Source: RUG563 sp045590215
GTDB lineage: Bacteria > Bacillota > Clostridia > Christensenellales > Aristaeellaceae
Reading direction: 5' to 3'
NCBI GenBank assembly: GCA_045590215.1
Contig: JAZNQO010000022.1
Coordinates: 1 to 24,057, forward strand
Length of the DNA stretch: 24,057 nt
A model generated the notes under the pieces. It saw nothing but the letters and a program-made list of their open reading frames with translations. It was not told the DNA's origin and made no database searches. The position numbers and the translations under genes are program-made. Positions 7,738 to 14,797 of the stretch are shown here, in pieces (the first letter of the stretch is position 1; every line of letters starts with the position of its first letter).

Positions 7738-8020
7738 TTTTGAAGAGCTGGTTTTGAAAGCGGACAAGCCTGTACTGGTGGACTTCTGGGCCACTTGGTG
7801 CATGCCCTGCCGGATGCTGGCCCCCACCGTGGAAGAAATCGCCGAGGAAGCTGACGGCCGTGCCTATGTGGGCAAAGTGAACGTGGATGAAGAGCCCCAG
7901 CTGGCTATCCAATACGGCGTGCGCTCCATCCCCACCCTCATCTTCTTTGAAAACGGCAAGGAAGTGAACCGTATGGTGGGCGTGCAGGACAAAGAAGATA
8001 TCGAAGGTGCCCTGTATTAA
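7712..8020 (+). CDS. trxA: thioredoxin
   Basis: A 102-residue single-domain thioredoxin that reduces protein disulfides in the cytoplasm. It has FWATWCMPC with redox cysteines Cys30 and Cys33 and the cis-Pro loop SIPT (Pro74). The residue after the first cysteine is Met rather than the usual Gly, a variant that can shift redox potential. GAAGGAG at 7696-7702 lies nine bases before the ATG. The start overlaps the end of the RseC-like gene by 26 bases, so the two are one transcription unit. The gene is followed by a hairpin-rich gene-free stretch and a shared terminator at 8293-8335. Confidence 0.93.
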   Translation: MELKLTKDNFEELVLKADKPVLVDFWATWCMPCRMLAPTVEEIAEEADGRAYVGKVNVDEEPQLAIQYGVRSIPTLIFFENGKEVNRMVGVQDKEDIEGALY

Positions 8021-8036
8021 CAGCTTAAAAACGGAG

Positions 8037-8180
8037 CAGGGAATACGACGAAGCAGAGAACTGCTCGTCCCCTGACCGATGTGACCAAGCAGGGGCTTCC
8101 GCAGCCCCTGTACCCACACCAGGGGGATTGACCCGCAACCTCAATCTACGCCTTGGTCGCTGCCGCTCCCTCCGCAGGAG
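8037..8180. other. gene-free hairpin cluster downstream of trxA
   Basis: The stretch 8021-8385 has no supported gene. It holds several predicted stem-loops. The first is compound: CAGGG (8037-8041) pairs with CCCTG (8070-8074) around GACGA/TCGTC and GCAG/CTGC (8047-8069). The second is CAGGGGCT (8090-8097) with AGCCCCTG (8103-8110). The third is GATTGA (8126-8131) with TCAATC (8141-8146). A weaker one pairs GCTCC with GGAGC near 8165-8181. The order GGGGCT hairpin, then (C/G)TACCC or ATACCC, then CCAG resembles 15904-15952, so it may be a decayed member of the same interspersed family. A structured 3' RNA is the alternative. Confidence 0.45.
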
Positions 8181-8292
8181 CCTCATTCACCCTGCACCCA
8201 ATATGTGAATTTAACAGCCCTATCGAAGTTTCATTTTTGCACACAAACCATAAAAAACGATTTACTCATTGCCACAGACATAATGAAAACAA

Positions 8293-8335
8293 GAAAAAGC
8301 GTTGGACGGAAATAATTTTCCTCCAACGCTTTTTC
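8293..8335. terminator. bidirectional terminator between trxA and the MBL-fold gene
   Basis: GAAAAAGCGTTGGA (8293-8306) pairs with TCCAACGCTTTTTC (8322-8335), with further pairing inside the loop. T tracts occur on both strands, which fits two convergent units ending here. Confidence 0.85.
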
Positions 8336-8385
8336 GTTATACAGGCAATCACCTGCCCGGCAATACGCAAATCCAACCACTTCTT

Positions 8386-9252
8386 TTACAGCGTTACCGG
8401 CAAATCCGTATCCATAAACGGGTCGTCCTTTTCATAAGAATCCAGCTTCACTTCCCGTTTATCCCGCTCTGCCTGCATTTCCTTCAGGGTGAAGGTATGA
8501 ATCCGCAGGGTGGCGTCGTCGAAGGTCAATTCTGCCCGTTGGCGAGGCCGGGTAAGAGCCAGAATTTCGGTATAATTGGTGTAGCCCTGCCGGGCATAGC
8601 TGGTGGCCACTTCGGGGCGGTTTTGCCAGTGCATGGGAATGAACAGCCGAGGCTTCACCGCCATCACAAAATGATTGGCTCCGGCCTCATACATCCCCCC
8701 CATCCGGGGATCCACCGGGAACATGGCAATATCCATGGGCAGCCGGGTAAGCGGAGCCACGGCGTCGTAAAAATCTTCTTCCGCCTGAATGATTTCCCGC
8801 AGGGTGCTTTCTTCCCTCCAGTGCCACAGGTTCAGCGTGCCTGCATGGAAAATGCGCACATCCCCTGCCGTCACATAATAGGAAACGCCGCTATGGGTAG
8901 AGGCAAAGGCTTCCACCTTCACGCCGTCAATGGTTTCCGTGTCCCCTTCGGCCAGAAAAACGGATTCCTTCTTCACCAAAGGGCTGTCTTTCATATCGGC
9001 GGCAAAAATAAACGTGATGGGATATTTCTGGTCGTCCAGGCGGCACACAACCGGGTCGAAATGATCCAGATCATCATTGGACACGAAAACCAGAATCCGG
9101 CTGTAACCCTCCAGATCCTTTTCCGTCAGCTGATTTTCCTGATTCAGCTCGCCGTTTTCCCCCCGCCAATAATCGAAAATCATCAGCGTATCTTCCACCG
9201 ATACCATAAACCCGGCATGGTGGAAAAAGGTGACGTTTGCCACTGCGCTCAT
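8386..9252 (-). CDS. MBL-fold (UlaG-like) protein with degenerate metal site
   Basis: A 288-residue protein with the metallo-beta-lactamase fold of the clostridial UlaG-like group: TFFHHAGFMV start, IFDYW strand, STHSGVSYYV (about 118-127), HAG-LNLWHW (about 136-145), FPVDPRMG (about 179) and IPMHW (about 205-209). The HxHxDH ligand motif reads N59-D-D61-L-D63-H64, and the Asp expected in HAGD is Thr139, so both HxH histidines and one metal Asp are lost; His64, His120 and His208 remain. Hydrolase activity of the usual kind is therefore doubtful. CAGGAGGA lies seven bases before the ATG. It follows the phosphatase-like gene after 21 bases, in the same operon. Function unknown. Confidence 0.8.
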   Translation of the reverse strand: MSAVANVTFFHHAGFMVSVEDTLMIFDYWRGENGELNQENQLTEKDLEGYSRILVFVSNDDLDHFDPVVCRLDDQKYPITFIFAADMKDSPLVKKESVFLAEGDTETIDGVKVEAFASTHSGVSYYVTAGDVRIFHAGTLNLWHWREESTLREIIQAEEDFYDAVAPLTRLPMDIAMFPVDPRMGGMYEAGANHFVMAVKPRLFIPMHWQNRPEVATSYARQGYTNYTEILALTRPRQRAELTFDDATLRIHTFTLKEMQAERDKREVKLDSYEKDDPFMDTDLPVTL

Positions 9253-9273
9253 GCTGCATCCTCCTGTGTGTGC

Positions 9274-10464
9274 TCAATTCCAAATGTCTGAAAGTGCCTC
9301 TCCCTGCGCATCGGGCAGGGAAAGCCCCATCAGCTTCGCCAGCGTGGGGGCAATCTGCACAAGGTGCATTTCCTGCACCTCGCCTTTTTTCACCCCCGGC
9401 CCGGCCAGCAAGAAGAATACCTTCGCTTCCGGGTAATGCAGACCGAAGCCATGCTCCCCATGGGTTTCTTCCCAATCGTTCAAAAAACAGCAGCCATCCT
9501 TGGCTTCCACCGCCAGCTGCACATTTTCCGGCCCACGCATCTTGCGGATATCCTCCGCTTCATAAAAGCGGTCAATGCAAAGCCGTTCTTTATTTTCTTC
9601 CATATAGTGCCGGGCTTTCGCCAAATCTTCCCCGAAGATATAGGCTCCCATGCCCAGCGTCTGCGCCCGGCAGCCGGTGTGCTTTTTCAATAGCGCATCC
9701 AGTAAAACGCCACGGGGTGCTTCCCTCTGCCCATGATCCGAAACGATGCAAAACAACGTTTCGTCATAGAGCCCGGCCTTTTTCACCGCCGAAACAATCC
9801 GCCCCACATTTTCATCCAGCCGCTGCATGGCCGATATCGCTTCTTCGCTTTCCACCCCGAATTGATGGCGCATGCTGTCCAAATCCACCAGATGCACGGT
9901 CAATACATCCGGCGGTTTTCGGGAAGCATACAGCTGCTCGCACAAAAGAGCCGCATAGCGATCCAGATGGGGCTGCTGAATAGACTTGCGCTTTTTTCCG
10001 TGCCGGATTTCCGTCTGCAAAATCCAAAGGGGCGTGCCGTATTGCAGCATTTTCAACGCCGGCACTTCGCCGGGCAAGGGCAAAACCTCCGGGAAATTCC
10101 GCCGGGTGTAGGGGTTTTTCCCCGTCACCGGCCACAGAACGGATGCCACATCCAAGCCCTTTTCATGGGCTGCTTGATGCAGCGTTTTTGCTTTTATCTG
10201 CCCGATTTCCCAGAACCATTTCCGCAATTGCGGCGGCGTATCCGGCTGAAAGGGCTGATTATGGGGAATGCCGTGCTTTTCCGGGTAGCAGCCGGTGAGG
10301 AGGGAGGTGTGGATGGGATAGGTGATGGTGGGGTACACCGTCTGCACCCCATCGCAAAACAGGCTCCTTTCCTTCAGCTCCTTCAAATGCGGCAGGGCAA
10401 ACAGCCGCTCCCCATCCATGCAGGAAGCCGCATCCAAGGAAATCAGGCACAGCCGCTTTTTCAT
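9274..10464 (-). CDS. alkaline phosphatase superfamily protein (nucleotide pyrophosphatase/phosphodiesterase type)
   Basis: A 396-residue enzyme of the type I phosphodiesterase/nucleotide pyrophosphatase family, which cleaves phosphodiester or phosphomonoester bonds using two metal ions. Visible elements are the first metal Asp11 (LISLDA), the nucleophile Thr48 in YPTITYPIHTSLLTGCYPEKHGI split across residues 44-66, D196xxxH200 (DSMRH), D243-H244 (VSDHGQ) and the late HGEHGF. There is no signal peptide, so it is probably cytoplasmic. The frame extends upstream to 10554, but the start at 10464 has GGGGGAG just upstream and gives the family N-terminus MKKRLCLISLDA. The substrate is unknown; the MBL-fold partner directly downstream suggests a shared pathway. 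Confidence 0.88.
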   Translation of the reverse strand: MKKRLCLISLDAASCMDGERLFALPHLKELKERSLFCDGVQTVYPTITYPIHTSLLTGCYPEKHGIPHNQPFQPDTPPQLRKWFWEIGQIKAKTLHQAAHEKGLDVASVLWPVTGKNPYTRRNFPEVLPLPGEVPALKMLQYGTPLWILQTEIRHGKKRKSIQQPHLDRYAALLCEQLYASRKPPDVLTVHLVDLDSMRHQFGVESEEAISAMQRLDENVGRIVSAVKKAGLYDETLFCIVSDHGQREAPRGVLLDALLKKHTGCRAQTLGMGAYIFGEDLAKARHYMEENKERLCIDRFYEAEDIRKMRGPENVQLAVEAKDGCCFLNDWEETHGEHGFGLHYPEAKVFFLLAGPGVKKGEVQEMHLVQIAPTLAKLMGLSLPDAQGEALSDIWN

Positions 10465-10510
10465 TTGCTCTCCCCCGGCAAAGCACGAAATTCTTCCGTT
10501 AATTCCGCAA

Positions 10511-10540
10511 GGGGAAGAGGCTGCAATGCGGCCTCTCCCC
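10511..10540 (-). terminator. possible weak terminator or attenuator after the TelA-family gene
   Basis: On the minus strand GGGGAGAGGCCGC (10540-10528) pairs, with one bulge, with GCAGCCTCTTCCCC (10524-10511). The stem is strong but has no T run, so it could attenuate rather than stop transcription into the phosphatase-like gene. Confidence 0.4.
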
Positions 10541-10563
10541 CTGCAATATAGCATTTGATATTC

Positions 10564-11763
10564 TTACATTTCCAGCAGCTTCTGCTTGAGGGTCTTTTCC
10601 ATTTCGGCCAGCTGCTTTTCCGCTTCAAACCGCTTGGTGCGGCCTTCCTGATGAATACGCTTCACTTCGTCGATGGTATCGATAAGGCTCTGGTTGGTGG
10701 CGACCAGCGTTTCCATATCGATGATGCCCCGTTCGGATTCCTTGGCGGTTTCGATGGTGCCCATCTTCAGGGTTTCGGCGTTCTTCTTGAGCAGTTCGTT
10801 GGTCATATCCGTCACGGCACGCTGGGCCTGCATAGCCTGCTGGGAATGATGCAGGCCAAGAGCCAGCACCATCTGATTCTTCCAAAGGGGCAGGGTGTTC
10901 ACCAGCGTGGACTGGATGCGTTCCACCAGCAGGGCGTTGTTGTTCTGCAGCAGGCGAATCTGGGGAGCCATCTGCAAGGACACCTGACGAGTCAGCTTCA
11001 AATCATGCAGCTTCTTTTCAAACCGGTCGCACTGATCGGCCAGATCCTTGGCGGCCTGAGCGTCCATGGCATCGCCGCTGGCAACAGCCTTTTCTTGCAG
11101 TGCTTTGAGGTCGGTAGCACGCACTTCTTCCAGCCGCTTTTCACCGGCCACGATGTACAGCGTCAGTTCGTGGAAATATTCCAGGTTCTGTTCGTACAGA
11201 TGATTGAACATGGCCACGTCCTTCAGCAGCTGCACCTGATGGCCTTCCAAGTTGGAAGCAATCTGTTCCACGTTCACGGAAACGTCTTCGTATTTTGCCT
11301 GAATGGCGGCAATGCGCTTCCGCGCAGAGAAGAACCAGCCCCGGATGCCCTTGGGCTTATCGCCAGCGGTATTGAAACCCTTGAGTTCAGTGATGAGGTT
11401 GGCCAGAATATCGCCCACATCGCCGGTATCGGCCGTCTGCACGTTGCCAAGCACCGTATCGGCAAAGGTGGAAATCTTTTTCTGGGCGTCTGCGCCGTAG
11501 AGCATCACATGATCGGGATTGGAAACGTCAATGGTCTTGGCAAATTCGGCCACTTGGGCTTTTTCTTCTTCGGTGAGGGTAGCATCCAGCTTTTCCACCA
11601 CTTCGTCGGCGGTGTTGGGTGCTTCGGGCACTTTCAGCTCGTTGAGCATTTCCACAGCGTTCTCGATGACCTGCTTATCACCCATGTCAGGGGTCAGGGT
11701 CAATACGGGCACGGCGGGCTTGGTTTGGGTGGCAACAGCCTGAGCGGCATTCTGTTCGGACAT
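10564..11763 (-). CDS. TelA-family (toxic anion resistance) protein
   Basis: A 399-residue soluble, mostly alpha-helical protein with long coiled-coil stretches. It matches the TelA family (tellurite/toxic anion resistance; YaaN in B. subtilis) in the RGWFFSARKRIAAIQAKYEDV region (141-160), LEGHQVQLLKDVAMFNHLYEQN, and the C-terminal LPLWKNQMVLALG followed by NELLKKNAETLK. The name comes from plasmid tellurite resistance; chromosomal copies beside XpaC have no settled biochemical role and are linked to envelope stress. AGGGGGAT lies about nine bases before the ATG. It follows the XpaC-family gene after 69 bases on the same strand, the usual pairing, and no separate promoter is obvious. Confidence 0.9.
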   Translation of the reverse strand: MSEQNAAQAVATQTKPAVPVLTLTPDMGDKQVIENAVEMLNELKVPEAPNTADEVVEKLDATLTEEEKAQVAEFAKTIDVSNPDHVMLYGADAQKKISTFADTVLGNVQTADTGDVGDILANLITELKGFNTAGDKPKGIRGWFFSARKRIAAIQAKYEDVSVNVEQIASNLEGHQVQLLKDVAMFNHLYEQNLEYFHELTLYIVAGEKRLEEVRATDLKALQEKAVASGDAMDAQAAKDLADQCDRFEKKLHDLKLTRQVSLQMAPQIRLLQNNNALLVERIQSTLVNTLPLWKNQMVLALGLHHSQQAMQAQRAVTDMTNELLKKNAETLKMGTIETAKESERGIIDMETLVATNQSLIDTIDEVKRIHQEGRTKRFEAEKQLAEMEKTLKQKLLEM

Positions 11764-11832
11764 GGTGAAGATCCCCCTTTTATTCTCTATATGCTTTCCT
11801 TATTCGGAATTGGGCAACAATTTTTTGTGGGC

Positions 11833-12495
11833 TTATTCGCCCCGCACTGCGCTTTTCATGCCGGTTTCCACCAGCCCATCGGCTTTCAGCAGCGTTTCCA
11901 GCACTTCCACATCGGTGGAAATATCCAAGATATCATCCTGATAAAGATTATTGAGCTGCTTTTTGAAAGCCTTGACCACCACATCCGTGGCATCTTCAAT
12001 CTGCTTCTTGGTGGCCTCTGCCTGTCCGCCCGTCACATTGCGTTCCAGCAGCTTGCTGTAGCCGGAAAGCATTTTCAGCGTGGTGGGCAGATAATAATCC
12101 ATAAACCGACGAATCTGGGGAGCCTTACCGGGCTGCTCTGCCACGGTGCGGAAAATTTCCCGGGCGGTGTAATCAATTTCCTCGATGTTCTGGGAAAGCT
12201 CGGGATCGGGAATGCGATCGTTTTCTTCCCGGATTTTTTTCAGCATTTCCAGCCCTTTTTCAATCATGCCGTCCACAGCGGCATCCCCTGTTTTTTCAAT
12301 AGGCTTTTGCGCCGGGGCTTTCTTGGAGGTATCCACCCCAGGAGCCATAATGCTGACGATTTTGCCGATGAACAGGGCGGCAATCCCGGCAATGAACCAC
12401 TTGGCTTTGAACAGCAGCAGAAATACCAACGCCGTCATTACACCGCCGACAAACCCTGCCTTGTAACCGGATTTCTTTTTATTTTTGTTCTGCAA
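11833..12495 (-). CDS. XpaC-family membrane protein (5-bromo-4-chloroindolyl phosphate hydrolysis)
   Basis: A protein of 220 residues from a TTG start at 12495, or 230 from the ATG at 12525. It has a basic N-terminus (NKNKKKSGYK), two membrane helices (GFVGGVMTALVFLLLF and FIAGIAALFIGKIVSI), a Pro/Lys linker, then a helical domain with IPDPELSQNIEEI and YYLPTTLKMLSGYSKLLE, typical of XpaC. TTG 12495 is preferred because AAGGGGA lies about nine bases before it, whereas ATG 12525 has no ribosome binding site and sits only five bases after a TGGTATAAT extended -10 box. The family name reflects an assay phenotype, not a proven enzyme. It is cotranscribed with the TelA-family gene. Confidence 0.85.
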   Translation of the reverse strand: MQNKNKKKSGYKAGFVGGVMTALVFLLLFKAKWFIAGIAALFIGKIVSIMAPGVDTSKKAPAQKPIEKTGDAAVDGMIEKGLEMLKKIREENDRIPDPELSQNIEEIDYTAREIFRTVAEQPGKAPQIRRFMDYYLPTTLKMLSGYSKLLERNVTGGQAEATKKQIEDATDVVVKAFKKQLNNLYQDDILDISTDVEVLETLLKADGLVETGMKSAVRGE

Positions 12496-12530
12496 AGGAA
12501 ATTTCCCCTTTCTGCTTCTTTCCATTAGCT

Positions 12531-12539
12531 ATTATACCA
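12531..12539 (-). promoter_or_regulatory. proximal extended -10 promoter of the xpaC-telA operon
   Basis: The minus strand reads TGGTATAAT (12539-12531), a TGn extended -10 box with no good -35. A start near 12524 makes ATG 12525 unusable from this promoter and leaves about 29 leader bases, including AAGGGGA, before TTG 12495. Confidence 0.55.
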
Positions 12540-12661
12540 TATATGCAGCCTTTGCCGGTTTTCTCTGCTGGAAAAATACCCTTTTGCGTTCAAAAACAGC
12601 TTTTTCCTGCTTTTCCCCCAGCGATAGCCTGCACAGAAATCCTTTTAGAACTCCAATTTTT

Positions 12662-12690
12662 ATCATAGCACATTTTTCCTTGTTTTTCAA
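12662..12690 (-). promoter_or_regulatory. distal sigma-A promoter of the xpaC-telA operon
   Basis: TTGAAA (12690-12685), a 17-base spacer and TATGAT (12667-12662), with TG one base upstream of the -10, lie on the minus strand. The predicted leader to the xpaC start is about 160 bases, and nothing else recognisable lies in it. The stretch 12526-12779 holds only these promoters and the upstream terminator. Confidence 0.7.
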
Positions 12691-12733
12691 TGAAACAAAA
12701 TGAGAAATTCCTTTGTTTTGCATGAAAAGATGC

Positions 12734-12770
12734 TAAAAAATACCCGGCAGTTCCCATGAAACCGCCGGGC
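12734..12770 (-). terminator. terminator of the M42 peptidase operon
   Basis: On the minus strand a stem of CCCGGC...GCCGGG with inner GGTT/GGAAC pairing spans 12769-12743 and runs into TATTTTTT (12742-12735). It begins about 10 bases after the stop codon of the last M42 gene. Confidence 0.8.
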
Positions 12771-12779
12771 ATTGCCTTT

Positions 12780-13772
12780 TTACAGGCTCATATTCACAAA
12801 TGTTTTCATAATCGCCAGTGCGCTTTCCATATCCCGCATGTCAATCACTTCGCAAGCGGAATGAACATACCGGCAAGGGATGGACAGCGTACCTGCCGGA
12901 ACGCCGCCACGGCTGTGCTGGATGGCCGCCCCGTCCGTGCCGCCATAGGGCAGCACTTCCCGCTGGAAGGGCACCTGTGCCTTTTGGGCAGCGGCAATCA
13001 GCTGATCCCGAACAACAGGGGATGCGATCATGCTGCGATCCATGTATTTGATGGCAGCACCCTTGCCCAGCTTCACCGCAGGCAGCTTCACTTCCGGGGT
13101 ATCGCCCCAGCCCGTCACGTCAATGGCCACGCCAAGATCAGGCTGCACAGCATAAGCCGCCACATTGGCACCACGAAGGCCAACCTCTTCCTGGGTGGAG
13201 AAAACACCGATGATGGTGTTTTCCGGCTTCTCCACGTCCATCAGAAGCTGTGCCAGCAATGCGCAGGCGCAGCGGTCGTCCATGGCAGGGGCAGCAATGC
13301 GGTGTTCGCCCAGCATGAAGCAATCCGGCGCATACACGCAAACATCCCCAAGCTGCACTTTGGTCAACGCTTCTGCCTTATCCGCCGCCCCGATATCCAC
13401 AAACAGATGGGCCATGGTTTCCGTTTCGCCCTTTGTGGGCTGGCAAACCACTACGCCCTCCGTTCCGTTTGCAAACACCACATGCCGGGTTTTGCTCATG
13501 CCGATGGAAACGCCGCCCACGTTGGTCACACGCAGGTAGCCTTCATCCTCAATATCCGTCACAATCAGGCCGATATGATCCATATGGGCGGAAAACATGA
13601 TGTTTTTCCCGTTTTCCTTGCCCTTCTTTTCCACAATCAGGTTGCCCATGGCGTCCCGGCGGCAGCTGTCCACCTTGCCTTCCAGCATTTTTTCAATCAA
13701 ATCTGCCACTTTGTCTTCCCGTCCCGTGGGACCGTATACGTTCAAAAGCTGCTGCAATGTATTCAATAACAT
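12780..13772 (-). CDS. M42 family metallo-aminopeptidase (third gene of operon)
   Basis: A 330-residue dinuclear metal aminopeptidase of the glutamyl-aminopeptidase/endoglucanase M (M42) family, which forms large TET-type cytoplasmic assemblies that trim peptides. All ligands are present: His63 (SAHMDHIG), Asp165 (AMDDR), Glu195 general base and Glu196 (TQEEVGLRG), Asp218 (AIDVTGWGD) and His304 (RYVHSACE). The start at 13772 has AAAGGAGG upstream and yields MLLNTLQQLLNVYGPTG; the frame is open to 13901 but that part has no ribosome binding site. It begins 14 bases after the previous M42 gene. The three paralogues differ enough to have distinct substrate preferences, which the sequence alone does not give. 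Confidence 0.92.
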   Translation of the reverse strand: MLLNTLQQLLNVYGPTGREDKVADLIEKMLEGKVDSCRRDAMGNLIVEKKGKENGKNIMFSAHMDHIGLIVTDIEDEGYLRVTNVGGVSIGMSKTRHVVFANGTEGVVVCQPTKGETETMAHLFVDIGAADKAEALTKVQLGDVCVYAPDCFMLGEHRIAAPAMDDRCACALLAQLLMDVEKPENTIIGVFSTQEEVGLRGANVAAYAVQPDLGVAIDVTGWGDTPEVKLPAVKLGKGAAIKYMDRSMIASPVVRDQLIAAAQKAQVPFQREVLPYGGTDGAAIQHSRGGVPAGTLSIPCRYVHSACEVIDMRDMESALAIMKTFVNMSL

Positions 13773-13786
13773 CTCTGTTTCCTCCT

Positions 13787-14797
13787 TTATTTCGCCTGAC
13801 GGGCACACGCCTGTGCCAGCAAGAACTGCGCTTCCATATCGCTGAGCTTCATCATGGAACTGGGGCCGTGGATATACCGGCAGGGAACGGAAAGCACGCA
13901 AGTCTTCTTCCCTTCGCCGCTGCGCTGGAACGCCCCGGCATCGTTGCCGCCGGTGCTCCCCCGCTTCACCTGACAGGATATCTGTTCCTTTTGCGCCAGT
14001 GCCAGCATTTCCTTAAACAGAGCAGGATTACCGATGGATGCGTTATCCATAAAGGATACCACAACCCCCTGCCCGGCTTCGCACACCCGCTTCACCTTGT
14101 CCACGCAGCTGCGGTCGCCGGCTGTAGTACCTTCCAGCACAATCGCCGTATCGGCATTAGAAGCGTACCCGGCCCCGGCAGCCCCCCGGCAGCCTACTTC
14201 TTCCTGCACCACAAACGCATACGTCACATCGGCGTCATAGGTTTCTTCCATCAGCCGCAGCATGTTATAACAGCCCACCCGGTCGTCCAGTGCCTTGCTC
14301 ACCACAAAGCCGTCGCCCACAGGTTCATACACACTGTCAAAATAGGCATAGGTGCCGGGCGGGCATTCGCCAAGTGCCTCTTCCTTGGACTTGGCACCGA
14401 TATCAATATACAGCCCGTCAAAGGGAAGCACACGCTTGCGATCATCCGCCGTTTGCAGGTGAATGGCCATGGCACCGATGACGCCCTTCACCTTCTTTTC
14501 GCCGATGGTCACATATTTGGAAACGGAAACACGGGGGTCAATGCCGCCCACGGGCCGGAAAATCAACAGCCCGTCTTCTGTGGCGTCCATGATGATGAAG
14601 CCTACTTCGTCCATATGCGCACTGAAAAGGATATGACGGCTGCCGTCGCCCTTGCCCTTTTTGAAAGCGATCACATTGCCCATTCTGTCAATCTTCACGC
14701 TGTCGCACAGGGGCTTCGCCGCCTCGATAATGGCTTTCCTGACCTCTTTCTCGTCCCCGGAAACGCCGTTTATTTCGCACAAATATTTCAGTTCCAT
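13787..14797 (-). CDS. M42 family metallo-aminopeptidase (second gene of operon)
   Basis: A 336-residue M42 peptidase. Visible metal and catalytic residues are His61 (SAHMDEVG), Asp171 (ALDDRVG), Glu199 and Glu200 (QEEVGCRG), and His310 (RYIHGPSS). At the position where the third gene has Asp218, this protein has Glu222 (VLEGTTAGD), a conservative carboxylate change that may affect metal or substrate preference. The ATG lies inside the end of the first M42 gene (10-base overlap), and its GGAGG is within that gene's coding sequence, so translation is coupled. Length is in the family range. Confidence 0.92.
   Translation of the reverse strand: MELKYLCEINGVSGDEKEVRKAIIEAAKPLCDSVKIDRMGNVIAFKKGKGDGSRHILFSAHMDEVGFIIMDATEDGLLIFRPVGGIDPRVSVSKYVTIGEKKVKGVIGAMAIHLQTADDRKRVLPFDGLYIDIGAKSKEEALGECPPGTYAYFDSVYEPVGDGFVVSKALDDRVGCYNMLRLMEETYDADVTYAFVVQEEVGCRGAAGAGYASNADTAIVLEGTTAGDRSCVDKVKRVCEAGQGVVVSFMDNASIGNPALFKEMLALAQKEQISCQVKRGSTGGNDAGAFQRSGEGKKTCVLSVPCRYIHGPSSMMKLSDMEAQFLLAQACARQAK

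Noticed and set aside
8153..8437. A 94-codon plus-strand frame between trxA and the MBL-fold gene.
   Set aside because: It crosses the strong terminator at 8293-8335, has no ribosome binding site, and runs into the end of the opposite gene.
10555..12528. A 657-codon open frame opposite the TelA and XpaC genes.
   Set aside because: Same shadow effect. It runs across two real genes and their spacer, and its translation is low-complexity, rich in His, Phe and Gly.
12532..12723. A 63-codon minus-strand frame upstream of xpaC.
   Set aside because: It begins upstream of the distal promoter and overlaps both promoters, with no Shine-Dalgarno sequence before its ATG.
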